A stretch of 35,556 bases of DNA from TMED27 sp045106175 (GTDB lineage Bacteria > Pseudomonadota > Alphaproteobacteria > Micavibrionales > Micavibrionaceae), in assembly GCA_045106175.1 (NCBI GenBank), contig JBGCEF010000048.1, forward strand, positions 1 through 35,556. The letters are read 5' to 3'. The translations under genes and the position numbers were made by a program. A model generated the notes under the pieces. That model did no database searches, was not told the DNA's origin, and saw only the letters and a list, made by a program, of their open reading frames with translations. Below, piece by piece: positions 8,578 to 17,352 of the stretch. Within the stretch, counting starts at the first letter, position 1; every line of letters starts with the position of its first letter.

Positions 8578-9111
8578 ATGACTATAACTATGAAAAGAAG
8601 AATCGTACTCAGTATTTTATGTGTTTGCAGTTTAGCTGCATGTAGCTCTACTAAAGACACGTTGGGCCTTAATAAACAGGTTCCTGACGAGTTTAAAGTG
8701 GTTAAAAGAGCGCCTTTATCTCTGCCGCCTAGTTATGTTCTAAGGCCGCCGAGGCCTGGTGCTCAGAGACCGCAAGAGCAAGTTTCAGTGAATGAAGCTG
8801 CAAGCACCGTTTTTGGGCAAGATGCAGTGAGCGATGCACCGGCAGCTCCGACATCCGGCGAGGCAGCCCTTTTGTCCCGTGCAGGCAGCCGCGAAGCTGA
8901 TCCAAATATACGCCGTCGCGTAGATGAGGAAACCGTTGATTTATCTGAACGCAACAAGCCTGTTATTAAAAAGTTGTTGGGCGCTGTTGGCGGTGATGAC
9001 CAAGCATCAGCATCAGTTGTTGATGCTAAGGCTGAAGCAGAGCGTCTTAAAGAGAATGCAGCATCAGGTAAGCCAGTTACAGAGGGGGAAACCCCCTCTA
9101 TCGAAGAATAA
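8578..9111 (+). CDS. DUF3035-like lipoprotein
   Basis: The product is about 177 aa. Residues MKRRIVLSILCVCSLAAC form a lipoprotein signal with an LAAC lipobox, followed by GLNKQVPDEFKVVKRAPLSLPP, the signature of the DUF3035 family that is usually found next to lspA in alphaproteobacteria. The rest is proline- and Ala/Glu-rich and probably disordered. The frame is open back to an ATG at 8530 inside lspA, but that start would put 20 polar residues before the signal peptide, so I prefer 8578 or 8590. It lies directly after lspA and before the M16 pair in what looks like one operon. Function is unknown; it probably sits in the outer or inner membrane facing the periplasm. Confidence 0.8.
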   Translation: MTITMKRRIVLSILCVCSLAACSSTKDTLGLNKQVPDEFKVVKRAPLSLPPSYVLRPPRPGAQRPQEQVSVNEAASTVFGQDAVSDAPAAPTSGEAALLSRAGSREADPNIRRRVDEETVDLSERNKPVIKKLLGAVGGDDQASASVVDAKAEAERLKENAASGKPVTEGETPSIEE

Positions 9112-9140
9112 ACAATTCAACAGCCTGTTAGGATAGTTCT

Positions 9141-10550
9141 ATGTTGCGATTTGCACCTTCTCTTTTATCCATGATCTTTGTTTTGCTATTTAGCCTGTCT
9201 GCGACAGCGCAAGATAAAGTTTTTAATGCGTCTGAAATTTTTTTGGATAATGGTATGCAAGTTGTTGTTATTCCTAACAACCGTGCACCCGTAGTGACGC
9301 ATATGGTTTGGTATAAAGTTGGCGCGGCGGATGAGGTACAAGGCCATTCTGGAGCGGCGCATTTTTTAGAACATTTATTGTTTAAAGGGTCAGATGTTAT
9401 TGGTGGTGATCCGTTAGCACCTGGTGAGTTTTCTAAAATTGTGCGGCGTATGGGCGGTAACGATAACGCCTTTACGGGGCAAGATTTCACGGCTTATTTC
9501 CAATCAGTTCCAGCGGATGCTTTGGAACAAGTCATGCGTATGGAAGCAGGACGTATGCGTGGTGCTAAACCGCCCTTGGAAGATGTAGATTCAGAACGTT
9601 TGGTGATTTTGGAAGAGCGCCGCCAACGCACCGACAATGATCCGCGCGGGCGATTTGGTGAACAAATGGCGGCGGCGGCCTATGTTAATCACCCATATGG
9701 AACGCCAGTTATTGGGTGGTATCATGAAATGGAAACGCTTGATTGGGACTCCTTAAAAGTATTTTACGATACATGGTATGGGCCCAATAATGCGATTTTG
9801 ATTGTCGCAGGGGATGTTACGCCTGATGACGTTTTTACACTGGCGCGTGACATTTACGGACAAATTCCAAGTCATGATAATATTCCAAAACGTGAACGTA
9901 CCCAATCGCCGATTATGAATTCAAAAACCGTTGTGACGCTAACGCATCCGGTTATTCGTGAGTCTGTGTTTCAGACACTTTATCGTGTTGCCAGTTACCG
10001 CCAAAATAAAGAGCATGCTCTGGCTTTACAGGTTTTACAGGAAATCATGGGTGGGGGCGCGACGTCGCGGTTATATAAATCGCTTGTTGTTGATCAGAAA
10101 ATTGCCAGTAGTGCTGGGCTTTCTTACCGTCCTAATTCTTTTGATGACAGTAGTTTGTGGGTGTATGCGAACCCGTTGCCAGGGGTTGATGTGGACACCA
10201 TTGAAACGGCGTTGCAGGAAGAATTAATTACAGTCATCAAGGATGGTGTGAATGCGCAGGAACTTGTTGATGCCAAAACGCGCATGCAAGACGCTGCCAT
10301 ATATGCACGTGATAGTGTTAGCGGTCCTGCGATGGTGATTGGTTTTGGGTTATCTACGGGATCAACGCTTAATGATATTGAGACGTGGCCATCGCAGATT
10401 AATAATGTGACAGCGGATCAAATACAAGAGGTTGCGGCACTTTACCTCAATCCTGAATCGCCGCCTGATATTCCACCTGTCAGTGGAATTTTACTGCCTT
10501 TAAAAAAAGCAGACAAGCAAGATAACGCTGCTAAGGAGGTTGCAGAATGA
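9141..10550 (+). CDS. Zinc-dependent M16 peptidase, catalytic subunit (exported)
   Basis: This 469-residue protein begins with a signal peptide ending near residue 23 (SLSATAQ). The inverted zinc motif HxxEH is seen as HFLEH: His74, Glu77 and His78. The third ligand is probably Glu159 in SERLVILEERRQR, with Glu152 seven residues before it as in mitochondrial processing peptidase. YGTPVIGWYHEME and the FYDTWYGPNNAILIVAGDV block complete the M16B N-domain. The second half carries the inactive M16_C domain (MGGGATSRLYKSLV). The stop overlaps the start of the next gene (ATGA). The pair probably forms a periplasmic heterodimer in which this subunit provides catalysis. The substrate is not known. 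Confidence 0.93.
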   Translation: MLRFAPSLLSMIFVLLFSLSATAQDKVFNASEIFLDNGMQVVVIPNNRAPVVTHMVWYKVGAADEVQGHSGAAHFLEHLLFKGSDVIGGDPLAPGEFSKIVRRMGGNDNAFTGQDFTAYFQSVPADALEQVMRMEAGRMRGAKPPLEDVDSERLVILEERRQRTDNDPRGRFGEQMAAAAYVNHPYGTPVIGWYHEMETLDWDSLKVFYDTWYGPNNAILIVAGDVTPDDVFTLARDIYGQIPSHDNIPKRERTQSPIMNSKTVVTLTHPVIRESVFQTLYRVASYRQNKEHALALQVLQEIMGGGATSRLYKSLVVDQKIASSAGLSYRPNSFDDSSLWVYANPLPGVDVDTIETALQEELITVIKDGVNAQELVDAKTRMQDAAIYARDSVSGPAMVIGFGLSTGSTLNDIETWPSQINNVTADQIQEVAALYLNPESPPDIPPVSGILLPLKKADKQDNAAKEVAE

Positions 10551-11932
10551 AGCATTTTAACGTCTTTTTATTATTCTTATTATGCGGCTTTACCTTTGGT
10601 GTTTCCTCGTCATTTGCCGAAGATCGGAAAAGCCTTCTTGAGATTCAACAGATTACAACCCAAAAGGGCATTACGGCGTGGCTTGTTGAAGATAATAGTG
10701 TGCCGGTTATCTCTATGCAGTTTGCCTTTGTTGGCGCGGGGGCGGTTAATGATCCGGATGAGAAGCAAGGGTTAGCCCAGCTTTTATCCAATACTATGGA
10801 TGAAGGGGCGGATGATCTGGACTCTCAAGCTTTTCAGAAAGAGTTGCAGGATTTATCGATAAGCCTGTCTTTTAATTCTAGTCGTGATCATTTTGGTGGT
10901 TCGCTTAAGACCCTGACTAAAAATTCTATTCGCGCGTTTAACCTGCTTGAGATGGCGATTATGCGTCCGCGCTTTGATGAAGAGCCAGTTCAACGAATGC
11001 GCCAATCCAATCAGAGCCGTATTCGCAGCTCCCTATCAAACCCTGACTGGATTGCAGCGCGCATCCTTAATGATAAAGCGTTTTCGGGGCATCCTTATGC
11101 CCGCAATAGTGGGGGCACGCTCTCTAGTTTGGATGCGATAACGTCCGATGATTTGCATCAATTTCATCGCAAGCATTTGGGTAAGAATAACCTTGTGGTG
11201 GCTGTTTCAGGAGACATTAATGCGGAGCGTTTAAAGACCGTTTTAGACAATGTTTTCGCAGGGCTTGCCGATGTAGATACCCCAGAGGTTGAGTCCTTAA
11301 AGCTTCAGAATGTAGGAACAATTTCAATTTATGAGAAAGATATCCCGCAAACAATTATTGAAATGATGCAGCCGGGGATTGGACGTGATGATCCCGATTA
11401 TCACGCGGCGCAAGTTATGAATTTCGTGCTTGGGTCATCTGGTTTTGGATCTCGCTTAACCGAAGAAATTCGTGAGAAACAGGGGCTTACCTATGGTATT
11501 TATTCTTCTTTTTACGGTCTTAAGGCATTGAAAGCAATGAGCGTTTCGACATCAACCAAGAATGAAAATGTTCCAAAAATGCTTGCGGCTATACAAACAG
11601 AATTTGCCAAAATGCGCGATAAAGGTATTACGCAAGAAGAGCTTAATGATGCGAAATCTTATTTAATTGGCTCGTTACCATTATCTTTAACATCGACTGA
11701 TCGTATTTCGGGTTTGATGGTTTCCTTGATGCGCGATAATTTACCGATTGATTATCTAGATCAAAGAGAAGCAGCGATCAAAGCGATGACATTAGAGGAT
11801 ATTGCCGCAGTTTCGAAACGTATTTTAGATCCTAACGGCTTTGTTAGCGTTCTAGTTGGGCAGCCCGAAGGTGATGCTTTGTCATGGCTTGGTGAGATTC
11901 AATCGGTTGAGGCGCTTACAAATGTCGAGTGA
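10547..11932 (+). CDS. M16-family protein lacking zinc ligands (non-catalytic partner)
   Basis: This 461-residue protein also has a signal peptide (hydrophobic 5-20, cleavage near SSFAED). At the position of HxxEH it has Gln78, Ser81 and Asn82 (DEKQGLAQLLSNTMDEGA), so it cannot bind zinc in the usual way. The remaining M16 fold is preserved: HPYARNSGGTLSSLDAIT, FHRKHLGKNNLVVAVSGDI, NFVLGSSGFGSRLTEEIREKQGLTYGIYSSF. The last contains the substrate-binding R...Y pair typical of the non-catalytic half. It overlaps the upstream gene by 4 bases and the downstream pgi start by 11 bases, indicating tight translational coupling. It is the expected partner of the active subunit. Confidence 0.92.
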   Translation: MKHFNVFLLFLLCGFTFGVSSSFAEDRKSLLEIQQITTQKGITAWLVEDNSVPVISMQFAFVGAGAVNDPDEKQGLAQLLSNTMDEGADDLDSQAFQKELQDLSISLSFNSSRDHFGGSLKTLTKNSIRAFNLLEMAIMRPRFDEEPVQRMRQSNQSRIRSSLSNPDWIAARILNDKAFSGHPYARNSGGTLSSLDAITSDDLHQFHRKHLGKNNLVVAVSGDINAERLKTVLDNVFAGLADVDTPEVESLKLQNVGTISIYEKDIPQTIIEMMQPGIGRDDPDYHAAQVMNFVLGSSGFGSRLTEEIREKQGLTYGIYSSFYGLKALKAMSVSTSTKNENVPKMLAAIQTEFAKMRDKGITQEELNDAKSYLIGSLPLSLTSTDRISGLMVSLMRDNLPIDYLDQREAAIKAMTLEDIAAVSKRILDPNGFVSVLVGQPEGDALSWLGEIQSVEALTNVE

Positions 11933-13496
11933 TAGCGTCACACAGCTTCCCGAGTGGCAAGCGTTGGTTGATCATGCCGACAACATTAAAGATGTCAGTA
12001 TTTTGTCGCTCTTTAAGAAAAGTGAAGATCGTTTTGATAGCTTCCACACTAGCTTTGATGGTGTATTTTTTGATTATTCCAAACATCATGCGTCGCATGA
12101 GACTATGGCGCTTTTGTTTGATTTAGCCAAAGCGCGAGAGGTGGAAACTTGGCGTGATCGTATGTTTGACGGAGATACGATTAATGTTTCCGAAAAACGT
12201 GCCGCGCTGCATACTGCGCTGCGGGGTTCCGTTGCAAAAAGCCTTATGGTTGATGGGGAGAATATTTCACAATTTGTGAGTGATACGCTCCTATCTATTC
12301 AATCGATCACAGATAATATACGCAATAATGAGGCTATTACCGATGTTGTTAATATTGGTGTTGGCGGATCCGATTTAGGGGCGCATTTTGTTTGTGATGC
12401 CTTAACAGATCATCACACCGGACCAAGGGTTCACTTTTTAGCTAATATTGATGGGTATGGCGTTTCGCAACTCTTGAAACAAATAAAACCTGAGAATACG
12501 GTTTTTATTGTTTCCTCAAAAAGCTTTGGCACATTAGAAACGATGACGAATGCTCGTACTGTTCGTGCTTGGTTTTCGAAAGAGTATAATGAGAGCGCGA
12601 TCAAAGATCATTTTTACGCAATCACAAATAATATCGAAGCCGCGGCAGATTTTGGAATTTTAGAAGATCATATCTTGCCATTGCGTGATTGGATTGGTGG
12701 ACGTTTTAGTGTGTGGAGCGCGATTGGTTTGCCGATTGCTATTGCGTTGGGGTTTGAAGGGTTTCAATCATTTTTAGATGGTGCCCATGCCATGGATATG
12801 CATTTCAAAGACGCGCCAATCGATAATAATATTCCTATGATTATGGCGCTTTTAGGGGTTTGGTATAATAATTTTGAAGGTCATCATACGCATTGTATTT
12901 TGCCCTACACCAGAAATCTGAGGCGTTTTACGGCCTATATCCAACAGCTGGATATGGAATCGAATGGCAAATCGGTTACACGTGACGGTCACAATGTCGA
13001 TTATGCGACGGGTCCCGCCATATTTGGGGAACCCGGGACGAATGCTCAACATGCGTTTTTTCAATTACTTCACCAAGGCACGCATATTGTACCAGCGGAT
13101 TTTATCGCCTTTATTACGCCTAATCATTCACTCGATCAGCATCATTATAATTTGCTTGGTAATGTACTTGCGCAGTCACAAGCGTTTGTCCATGGAAGCG
13201 TGAATGAAGAAGAGCCGCATCGCCATTTCACAGGCAGTCGCCCTAGCTCTACGCTGCTTCTTGATCGTTTAGATGCTTACCATTTGGGCATGTTGATGGC
13301 GCTGTATGAGCATAAAATTTTTGTTCAAGGTATTATTTGGAACTTGAATAGTTTTGATCAATGGGGCGTTGAGCTTGGTAAAAAATTGGCGGAGCCGCTG
13401 ACGCAATCTTTGGCGGAGGGGGTTGTGCCGGAGACATTGGGTGCTTCTACGTCGGCCCTTATGGAGCATATTTTAGAAAAATTCATAAAATCTTAG
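11922..13496 (+). CDS. pgi: Glucose-6-phosphate isomerase
   Basis: This enzyme interconverts glucose 6-phosphate and fructose 6-phosphate. From the ATG at 11922 it is 524 aa. All major family blocks are visible: NIGVGGSDLGAHF, VSSKSFGTLETMTNA, IGGRFSVWSAIGLPIAIALG, MESNGKSVTRDG, FGEPGTNAQHAFFQLLHQGT and SFDQWGVELGKKLA near the C terminus. The frame is open to an ATG at 11856, but that would add 22 non-family residues inside the M16 gene, so 11922 is preferred. The overlap with the upstream M16 gene suggests co-transcription. A hairpin follows the stop codon. Confidence 0.97.
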   Translation: MSSDSVTQLPEWQALVDHADNIKDVSILSLFKKSEDRFDSFHTSFDGVFFDYSKHHASHETMALLFDLAKAREVETWRDRMFDGDTINVSEKRAALHTALRGSVAKSLMVDGENISQFVSDTLLSIQSITDNIRNNEAITDVVNIGVGGSDLGAHFVCDALTDHHTGPRVHFLANIDGYGVSQLLKQIKPENTVFIVSSKSFGTLETMTNARTVRAWFSKEYNESAIKDHFYAITNNIEAAADFGILEDHILPLRDWIGGRFSVWSAIGLPIAIALGFEGFQSFLDGAHAMDMHFKDAPIDNNIPMIMALLGVWYNNFEGHHTHCILPYTRNLRRFTAYIQQLDMESNGKSVTRDGHNVDYATGPAIFGEPGTNAQHAFFQLLHQGTHIVPADFIAFITPNHSLDQHHYNLLGNVLAQSQAFVHGSVNEEEPHRHFTGSRPSSTLLLDRLDAYHLGMLMALYEHKIFVQGIIWNLNSFDQWGVELGKKLAEPLTQSLAEGVVPETLGASTSALMEHILEKFIKS

Positions 13497-13530
13497 CGCA
13501 GCATGCGTTATAGTAGAATCTAATGCTGCG
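13497..13530 (+). repeat. Inverted repeat just after pgi
   Basis: A perfect 8-bp inverted repeat (13497-13504 with 13523-13530, CGCAGCAT arms) flanks an 18-base loop immediately after the pgi stop. No T-run follows, so it is not a classical intrinsic terminator. A second small hairpin (13539-13543 with 13548-13552, ACCGT arms, 4-base loop) lies just before the ribosome binding site of the next gene. They may attenuate or protect the transcript. Confidence 0.4.
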
Positions 13531-13569
13531 TAAATCATACCGTTTTGACGGTCATCATAGGGACAACGC

Positions 13570-14862
13570 ATGCAAACAAGCGAACCAGATCCAACTATAG
13601 TAAAACCAATGACCCAGCAGTCGTTAAATGTCGCTGAGAAAAAGCATCGCATGTATCTTAATGGTGAGATGGGCGGTGCACGGGCCGTTTTGCAGTATCG
13701 TGATCTTTCAGGTCTAAATTTTTACGGCAAAGATTTTTCACAAGCTGATTTTACTGCTTCTCTTTTTCGTGACTCCGATCTCTCCAATGGTGATTTTAAA
13801 TCTGCAAACTTTTTTGCATGCGACATGCGAAATGCCAATATGCGAAATGCTAATTTAAGCCGTGCGGATTTTCGTGGGGCGTTTGTTAGCGGGGCGGATT
13901 TAACGGGCGCGGATTTGACGGATGCCGATATGCGTGAAGGTAAAGTAATGCGGCGTGCTGATGATGGGACATTGGAAGATCAAGTGCGATCGGGGGGTGT
14001 TGTTGGTGCTAAAACTGTGTTTTGCGGTGCTAAGCTTAAAGATACAAATATGGGCGGTGTTCAGGCGAATCATGCCGATTTTTCAGATGCCGATTTAACT
14101 GGCGTTGTACTTACCGATACTGATTTGGGTGGTGCCAATTTTGTTGGTGCGAATTTGGCCGAAGCCGACATGACAGGTGCGGATTTGAGTCATGCGAATA
14201 TGCGCGATTCTGTTATGACAGGCGCGATTTTAGCGGATGTTGAAGACCAGGGTATGATTCAACATGGCGCCATTACTGAAACCGATATGGGTAATAAACT
14301 TGAAAATTTGGGTAAGGGTCTAGCCGAATTATTGGAAGAACATACGCTTTGGGTATCTACTGCTGGACGTTCTGGTCGTAAGCTGGATCTGAGTGATTAT
14401 GATTTGCGCGATGTTTTAGATCTTCGCAAATTCCCGTTAACGGCTATTGACGCATCAGGCGGCGTTTTCATTGGCCAAGATTTACGACAAGCTGAAATGC
14501 AATCAGCTAATTTTGATCGTGCGGATTTCCGTGATTGTAATCTTGGCGGAGCGGATTTGCGTGGTTCTCGTTTTAAGTATGCAGTATTAACGCGTGCAAA
14601 TTTTAAAGGCGCGAAACTTTGTCCGCTTGAGTTTAAAAAAGATGGCACTGAGAGTCGACTTAAACGGGTTGATATGAGCGGATCGATCATGAAATACGCC
14701 AATTTTGAGGCCGCGGATTTACGTGATTGTATTTTAATGGGTGTTGACTTGAGCTATGCGAATTTAAAAGGTGCAGATTTGCGGCGCGCCGATTTAACGG
14801 GTGCGATTTTGGATGACGCGAATATGGATGGCGCAAAGCTAGAAGGCACCACACTAACCTAA
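13570..14862 (+). CDS. Pentapeptide-repeat protein with two solenoid domains
   Basis: This 430-residue protein is built largely of A(D/N)LxG-type pentapeptide repeats that fold as right-handed quadrilateral beta-helices. Residues ~41-125 and ~146-225 form the first solenoid, interrupted by a charged loop (MRRADDGTLEDQVRSGG). Residues ~240-268 are a helical linker (LENLGKGLAELLEEHTLWV), and ~270-430 form the second solenoid. A block near the linker (LWVSTAGRSGRKLDLSDYDL) recurs in pentapeptide proteins of alphaproteobacteria, from memory. There is no signal peptide, so it is probably cytoplasmic. An AGGGA ribosome binding site lies 7 bases before the ATG. Some relatives mimic DNA and bind gyrase, but nothing here proves that. 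Function is unknown. Confidence 0.93.
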   Translation: MQTSEPDPTIVKPMTQQSLNVAEKKHRMYLNGEMGGARAVLQYRDLSGLNFYGKDFSQADFTASLFRDSDLSNGDFKSANFFACDMRNANMRNANLSRADFRGAFVSGADLTGADLTDADMREGKVMRRADDGTLEDQVRSGGVVGAKTVFCGAKLKDTNMGGVQANHADFSDADLTGVVLTDTDLGGANFVGANLAEADMTGADLSHANMRDSVMTGAILADVEDQGMIQHGAITETDMGNKLENLGKGLAELLEEHTLWVSTAGRSGRKLDLSDYDLRDVLDLRKFPLTAIDASGGVFIGQDLRQAEMQSANFDRADFRDCNLGGADLRGSRFKYAVLTRANFKGAKLCPLEFKKDGTESRLKRVDMSGSIMKYANFEAADLRDCILMGVDLSYANLKGADLRRADLTGAILDDANMDGAKLEGTTLT

Positions 14863-14943
14863 TGTTTTAAATTATCCACCGATGAGCTTGTTTTACGCGC
14901 TCTGTTTACTGACTCTTTTTCGATGAGACGCTATGTTTATTAT

Positions 14944-16788
14944 ATGCGTATACGATATTTGCCAGAAACCCTCATCAACCAAATTGCAGCCGGTGAAGTG
15001 ATTGAACGCCCGTTTGCGGCTGTTAAAGAATTGGTTGAAAATGCCATTGATGCCGGGGCCAGCAGCATTGATGTTACAATTTGTGATGGTGGGAAAAGCC
15101 AAATTATTGTTAGTGACAATGGATCTGGGATGAGCCGTGATGAGCTCATTGCGTCAGTCGATCGGCACGCAACATCCAAGCTTAAAGGCGATGATCTTCT
15201 TGATATTCAGCATATGGGGTTTCGCGGGGAAGCCCTTGCATCGATTGCTTCGGTGTCTCGATTGATGATTGCGACACGTTCACACAATGATGATGAGGCT
15301 TGGTCACTTCAGGTGGATGGCGGGAAAAAGGGTGACGCCATTCCCTCTTCACATCCTAAAGGTACGCAAATTGAAGTGCGTGATTTGTTTTATGCGACGC
15401 CTGCACGCCTTAAATTTATGAAATCTGAGCGTGCGGAATTTATGGCGATTAAAGACACGCTGACGCGCCTTTCTATGGCAAATTCAAATGTTGCCTTTCG
15501 CCTTATACATAATGGGAAAGAGAGTTTTTATACACCTGCTGTTCTTGATTCACAAAGCCGCCTTGCGAAGATATTGGGGCGGGAATTTGGTGAGAATGCC
15601 ATTGAAATCGTAGCCGAGCGAGAGGGTATTAAGCTTAATGGTTTTGCGGGATTACCGACATTGCATCGCGGAACATCGCAATATCAGTATTTATTTGTGA
15701 ATGGTCGCCCTGTTCGCGATAAGCTTTTGCATGGGTGTGTTAGGGCGGCTTATGCCGATGTGCTGCATAGTGGGCGTCATCCTATGTTGGCTTTGTTTTT
15801 GGAGGTGCCGCCGACGCTTGTGGATGTCAATGTGCATCCAGCAAAAGCAGAAGTGCGTTTTCAAGATCCTGGGTTGGTGCGCGGGTTGATTATTTCTGCG
15901 CTTAAGCATGCATTGCATGCGCATGGTACACGTACATCATCAAGTGTTTCTCATGCTGCGCTTAATAAATTTGAGACGGCTAATGATGGGATGCGTCCAT
16001 TACGCATGCCGCATCACCGAGGGGCATCGCCGGCTGTGCCTCGTCATTACGCGGATGGCAGTGCGCTATATTCCCCTTCGCAGGCTTTAGCAGACAATGT
16101 ACAAGAGATGTATGCGCCGCAAGGATCGCTTCTTGGGGATAGCGCACCAGTTGCGCGAGCAGATTTGCCAATGGAGCCTCACCTTTTATCTGAGCAGGAT
16201 CAAAATTTTCCATTAGGGGCGGCGCGTGCGCAGTACCATGAAAATTATATTATCGCACAAACACAAGAGGGTATTGTGATTGTTGATCAGCATGCTGCGC
16301 ATGAGCGTTTGGTTTATGAACGCTTTAAAGCGCAGGTTGAAGATTGTGGGATTGAAAAACAAGGTTTGTTATCGCCGGAAATTATTCAGCTAGAAGAGAA
16401 TGAAGCCGAGCGATTGATAGGGTTTCAGAGTGATTTGGCGAAATTAGGGTTAGAGATTGAGCCTTTTGGGAGTGGCGCTATCGCTGTGCAGGCTATCCCG
16501 TCTCTTTTGGGGCATAAGCCTAATATTGAGCGCTTGATACGCGATTTGGCTGATGAAATTACCGAACGAGATACCGCGCAAGGTTTGCAAGAGCGATTAA
16601 ATGATATTTTATCGACAATGGCTTGTCATGGATCGGTACGTTCAGGGCGGCGCATGAATGTTGATGAGATGAATGCGCTTTTGCGGCAGATGGAAGACAC
16701 GCCATTATCAGGGCAATGTAATCACGGGCGACCAACGTCGATTACTCTGTCTTTGGCGGATATTGAAAAATTATTCGGGAGACGATGA
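14944..16788 (+). CDS. mutL: DNA mismatch repair protein MutL (endonuclease type)
   Basis: From the ATG at 14944 the protein is 614 aa. The GHKL ATPase domain is complete: LINQIAAGEVIERP, KELVENAIDAG with catalytic Glu29 and Mg-binding Asn33, DNGSGM, and GFRGEAL. VNVHPAKAEVRF closes the N-terminal region. The C-terminal dimerisation domain carries VDQHAAHERLVYE, which fits the DQHA(x)2E(x)4E metal-binding endonuclease motif, as well as ACHGSVRSG and CNHGRPT. This is the nicking MutL found in bacteria that do not use MutH. A disordered linker spans about residues 330-425. An upstream in-frame ATG at 14923 would add seven residues; the family usually starts at MRIRYLP-like sequences. Confidence 0.97.
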   Translation: MRIRYLPETLINQIAAGEVIERPFAAVKELVENAIDAGASSIDVTICDGGKSQIIVSDNGSGMSRDELIASVDRHATSKLKGDDLLDIQHMGFRGEALASIASVSRLMIATRSHNDDEAWSLQVDGGKKGDAIPSSHPKGTQIEVRDLFYATPARLKFMKSERAEFMAIKDTLTRLSMANSNVAFRLIHNGKESFYTPAVLDSQSRLAKILGREFGENAIEIVAEREGIKLNGFAGLPTLHRGTSQYQYLFVNGRPVRDKLLHGCVRAAYADVLHSGRHPMLALFLEVPPTLVDVNVHPAKAEVRFQDPGLVRGLIISALKHALHAHGTRTSSSVSHAALNKFETANDGMRPLRMPHHRGASPAVPRHYADGSALYSPSQALADNVQEMYAPQGSLLGDSAPVARADLPMEPHLLSEQDQNFPLGAARAQYHENYIIAQTQEGIVIVDQHAAHERLVYERFKAQVEDCGIEKQGLLSPEIIQLEENEAERLIGFQSDLAKLGLEIEPFGSGAIAVQAIPSLLGHKPNIERLIRDLADEITERDTAQGLQERLNDILSTMACHGSVRSGRRMNVDEMNALLRQMEDTPLSGQCNHGRPTSITLSLADIEKLFGRR

Positions 16789-16789
16789 C

Positions 16790-17341
16790 ATGGCCTTTCA
16801 AGATACTAAAACTAATCCAGAACAGAAAATTCTTTATAATATTTATGCCCTCTTTGGTGTTGCGATTGCGCTTTCGGTTGTGCCGATGCTAAGCGCGGCG
16901 ATTATTTGCCTGCTCTTTTTCACCGTTTTGTTGATTGCTGCTTATTTTATTCGCAAGCGTGAGGATGAACATAGCCTTGTGCATAATCACATGGTTTTTA
17001 TTATTCGATCGCTTTGGATTGGTGCATTGATGTCATTAATCACAACTGTTTGTGCTTCGTTTTATATGTTGCAAGAGATTGATTATGTTGCTTTTAATCC
17101 ATGTGCGGAGACGCTTGCAGGTAAAAGCCTTGAGGAAGTTGAGGCGATGGCTTACATGGAATTTTATGGTTACGCAAAGCCATGTATTGATGCGTTTATT
17201 CAAAGCAATTACAACACGCTTATGATATCCGTTGCCATTGCAGCTGGACCGCCGCTTTTGTATATTGCGTTTCGTTTTGTGAAAGGCGTTAGTCGCGCGG
17301 TTAAGGGCTATCGCCTTGCGGATGTAAAAAGCTGGTTTTAG
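16790..17341 (+). CDS. Small membrane protein of unknown function
   Basis: From the ATG at 16790 the protein is 183 aa. The start lies one base after the mutL stop and has a GGGAG ribosome binding site inside the mutL end, so it is probably translated with mutL. Four hydrophobic segments are seen: about 15-33, 36-54, 72-94 and 144-162. A polar loop of about 50 residues with two cysteines (NPCAETL and AKPCID) lies between the third and fourth segments and may form a disulfide outside the cytoplasm. The C-terminal tail is basic. The topology is reminiscent of DUF4870/Tic20-like proteins, but I cannot assign it. The longer frame back to 16673 overlaps mutL out of frame and is not likely to be used. 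Confidence 0.78.
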   Translation: MAFQDTKTNPEQKILYNIYALFGVAIALSVVPMLSAAIICLLFFTVLLIAAYFIRKREDEHSLVHNHMVFIIRSLWIGALMSLITTVCASFYMLQEIDYVAFNPCAETLAGKSLEEVEAMAYMEFYGYAKPCIDAFIQSNYNTLMISVAIAAGPPLLYIAFRFVKGVSRAVKGYRLADVKSWF

Positions 17342-17352
17342 TTATTTTTAAA

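Noticed and set aside
15691..15924. Several ORFs of 60-77 residues opposite or inside mutL
   Set aside because: They are shadow frames of mutL with no ribosome binding sites or recognisable motifs.
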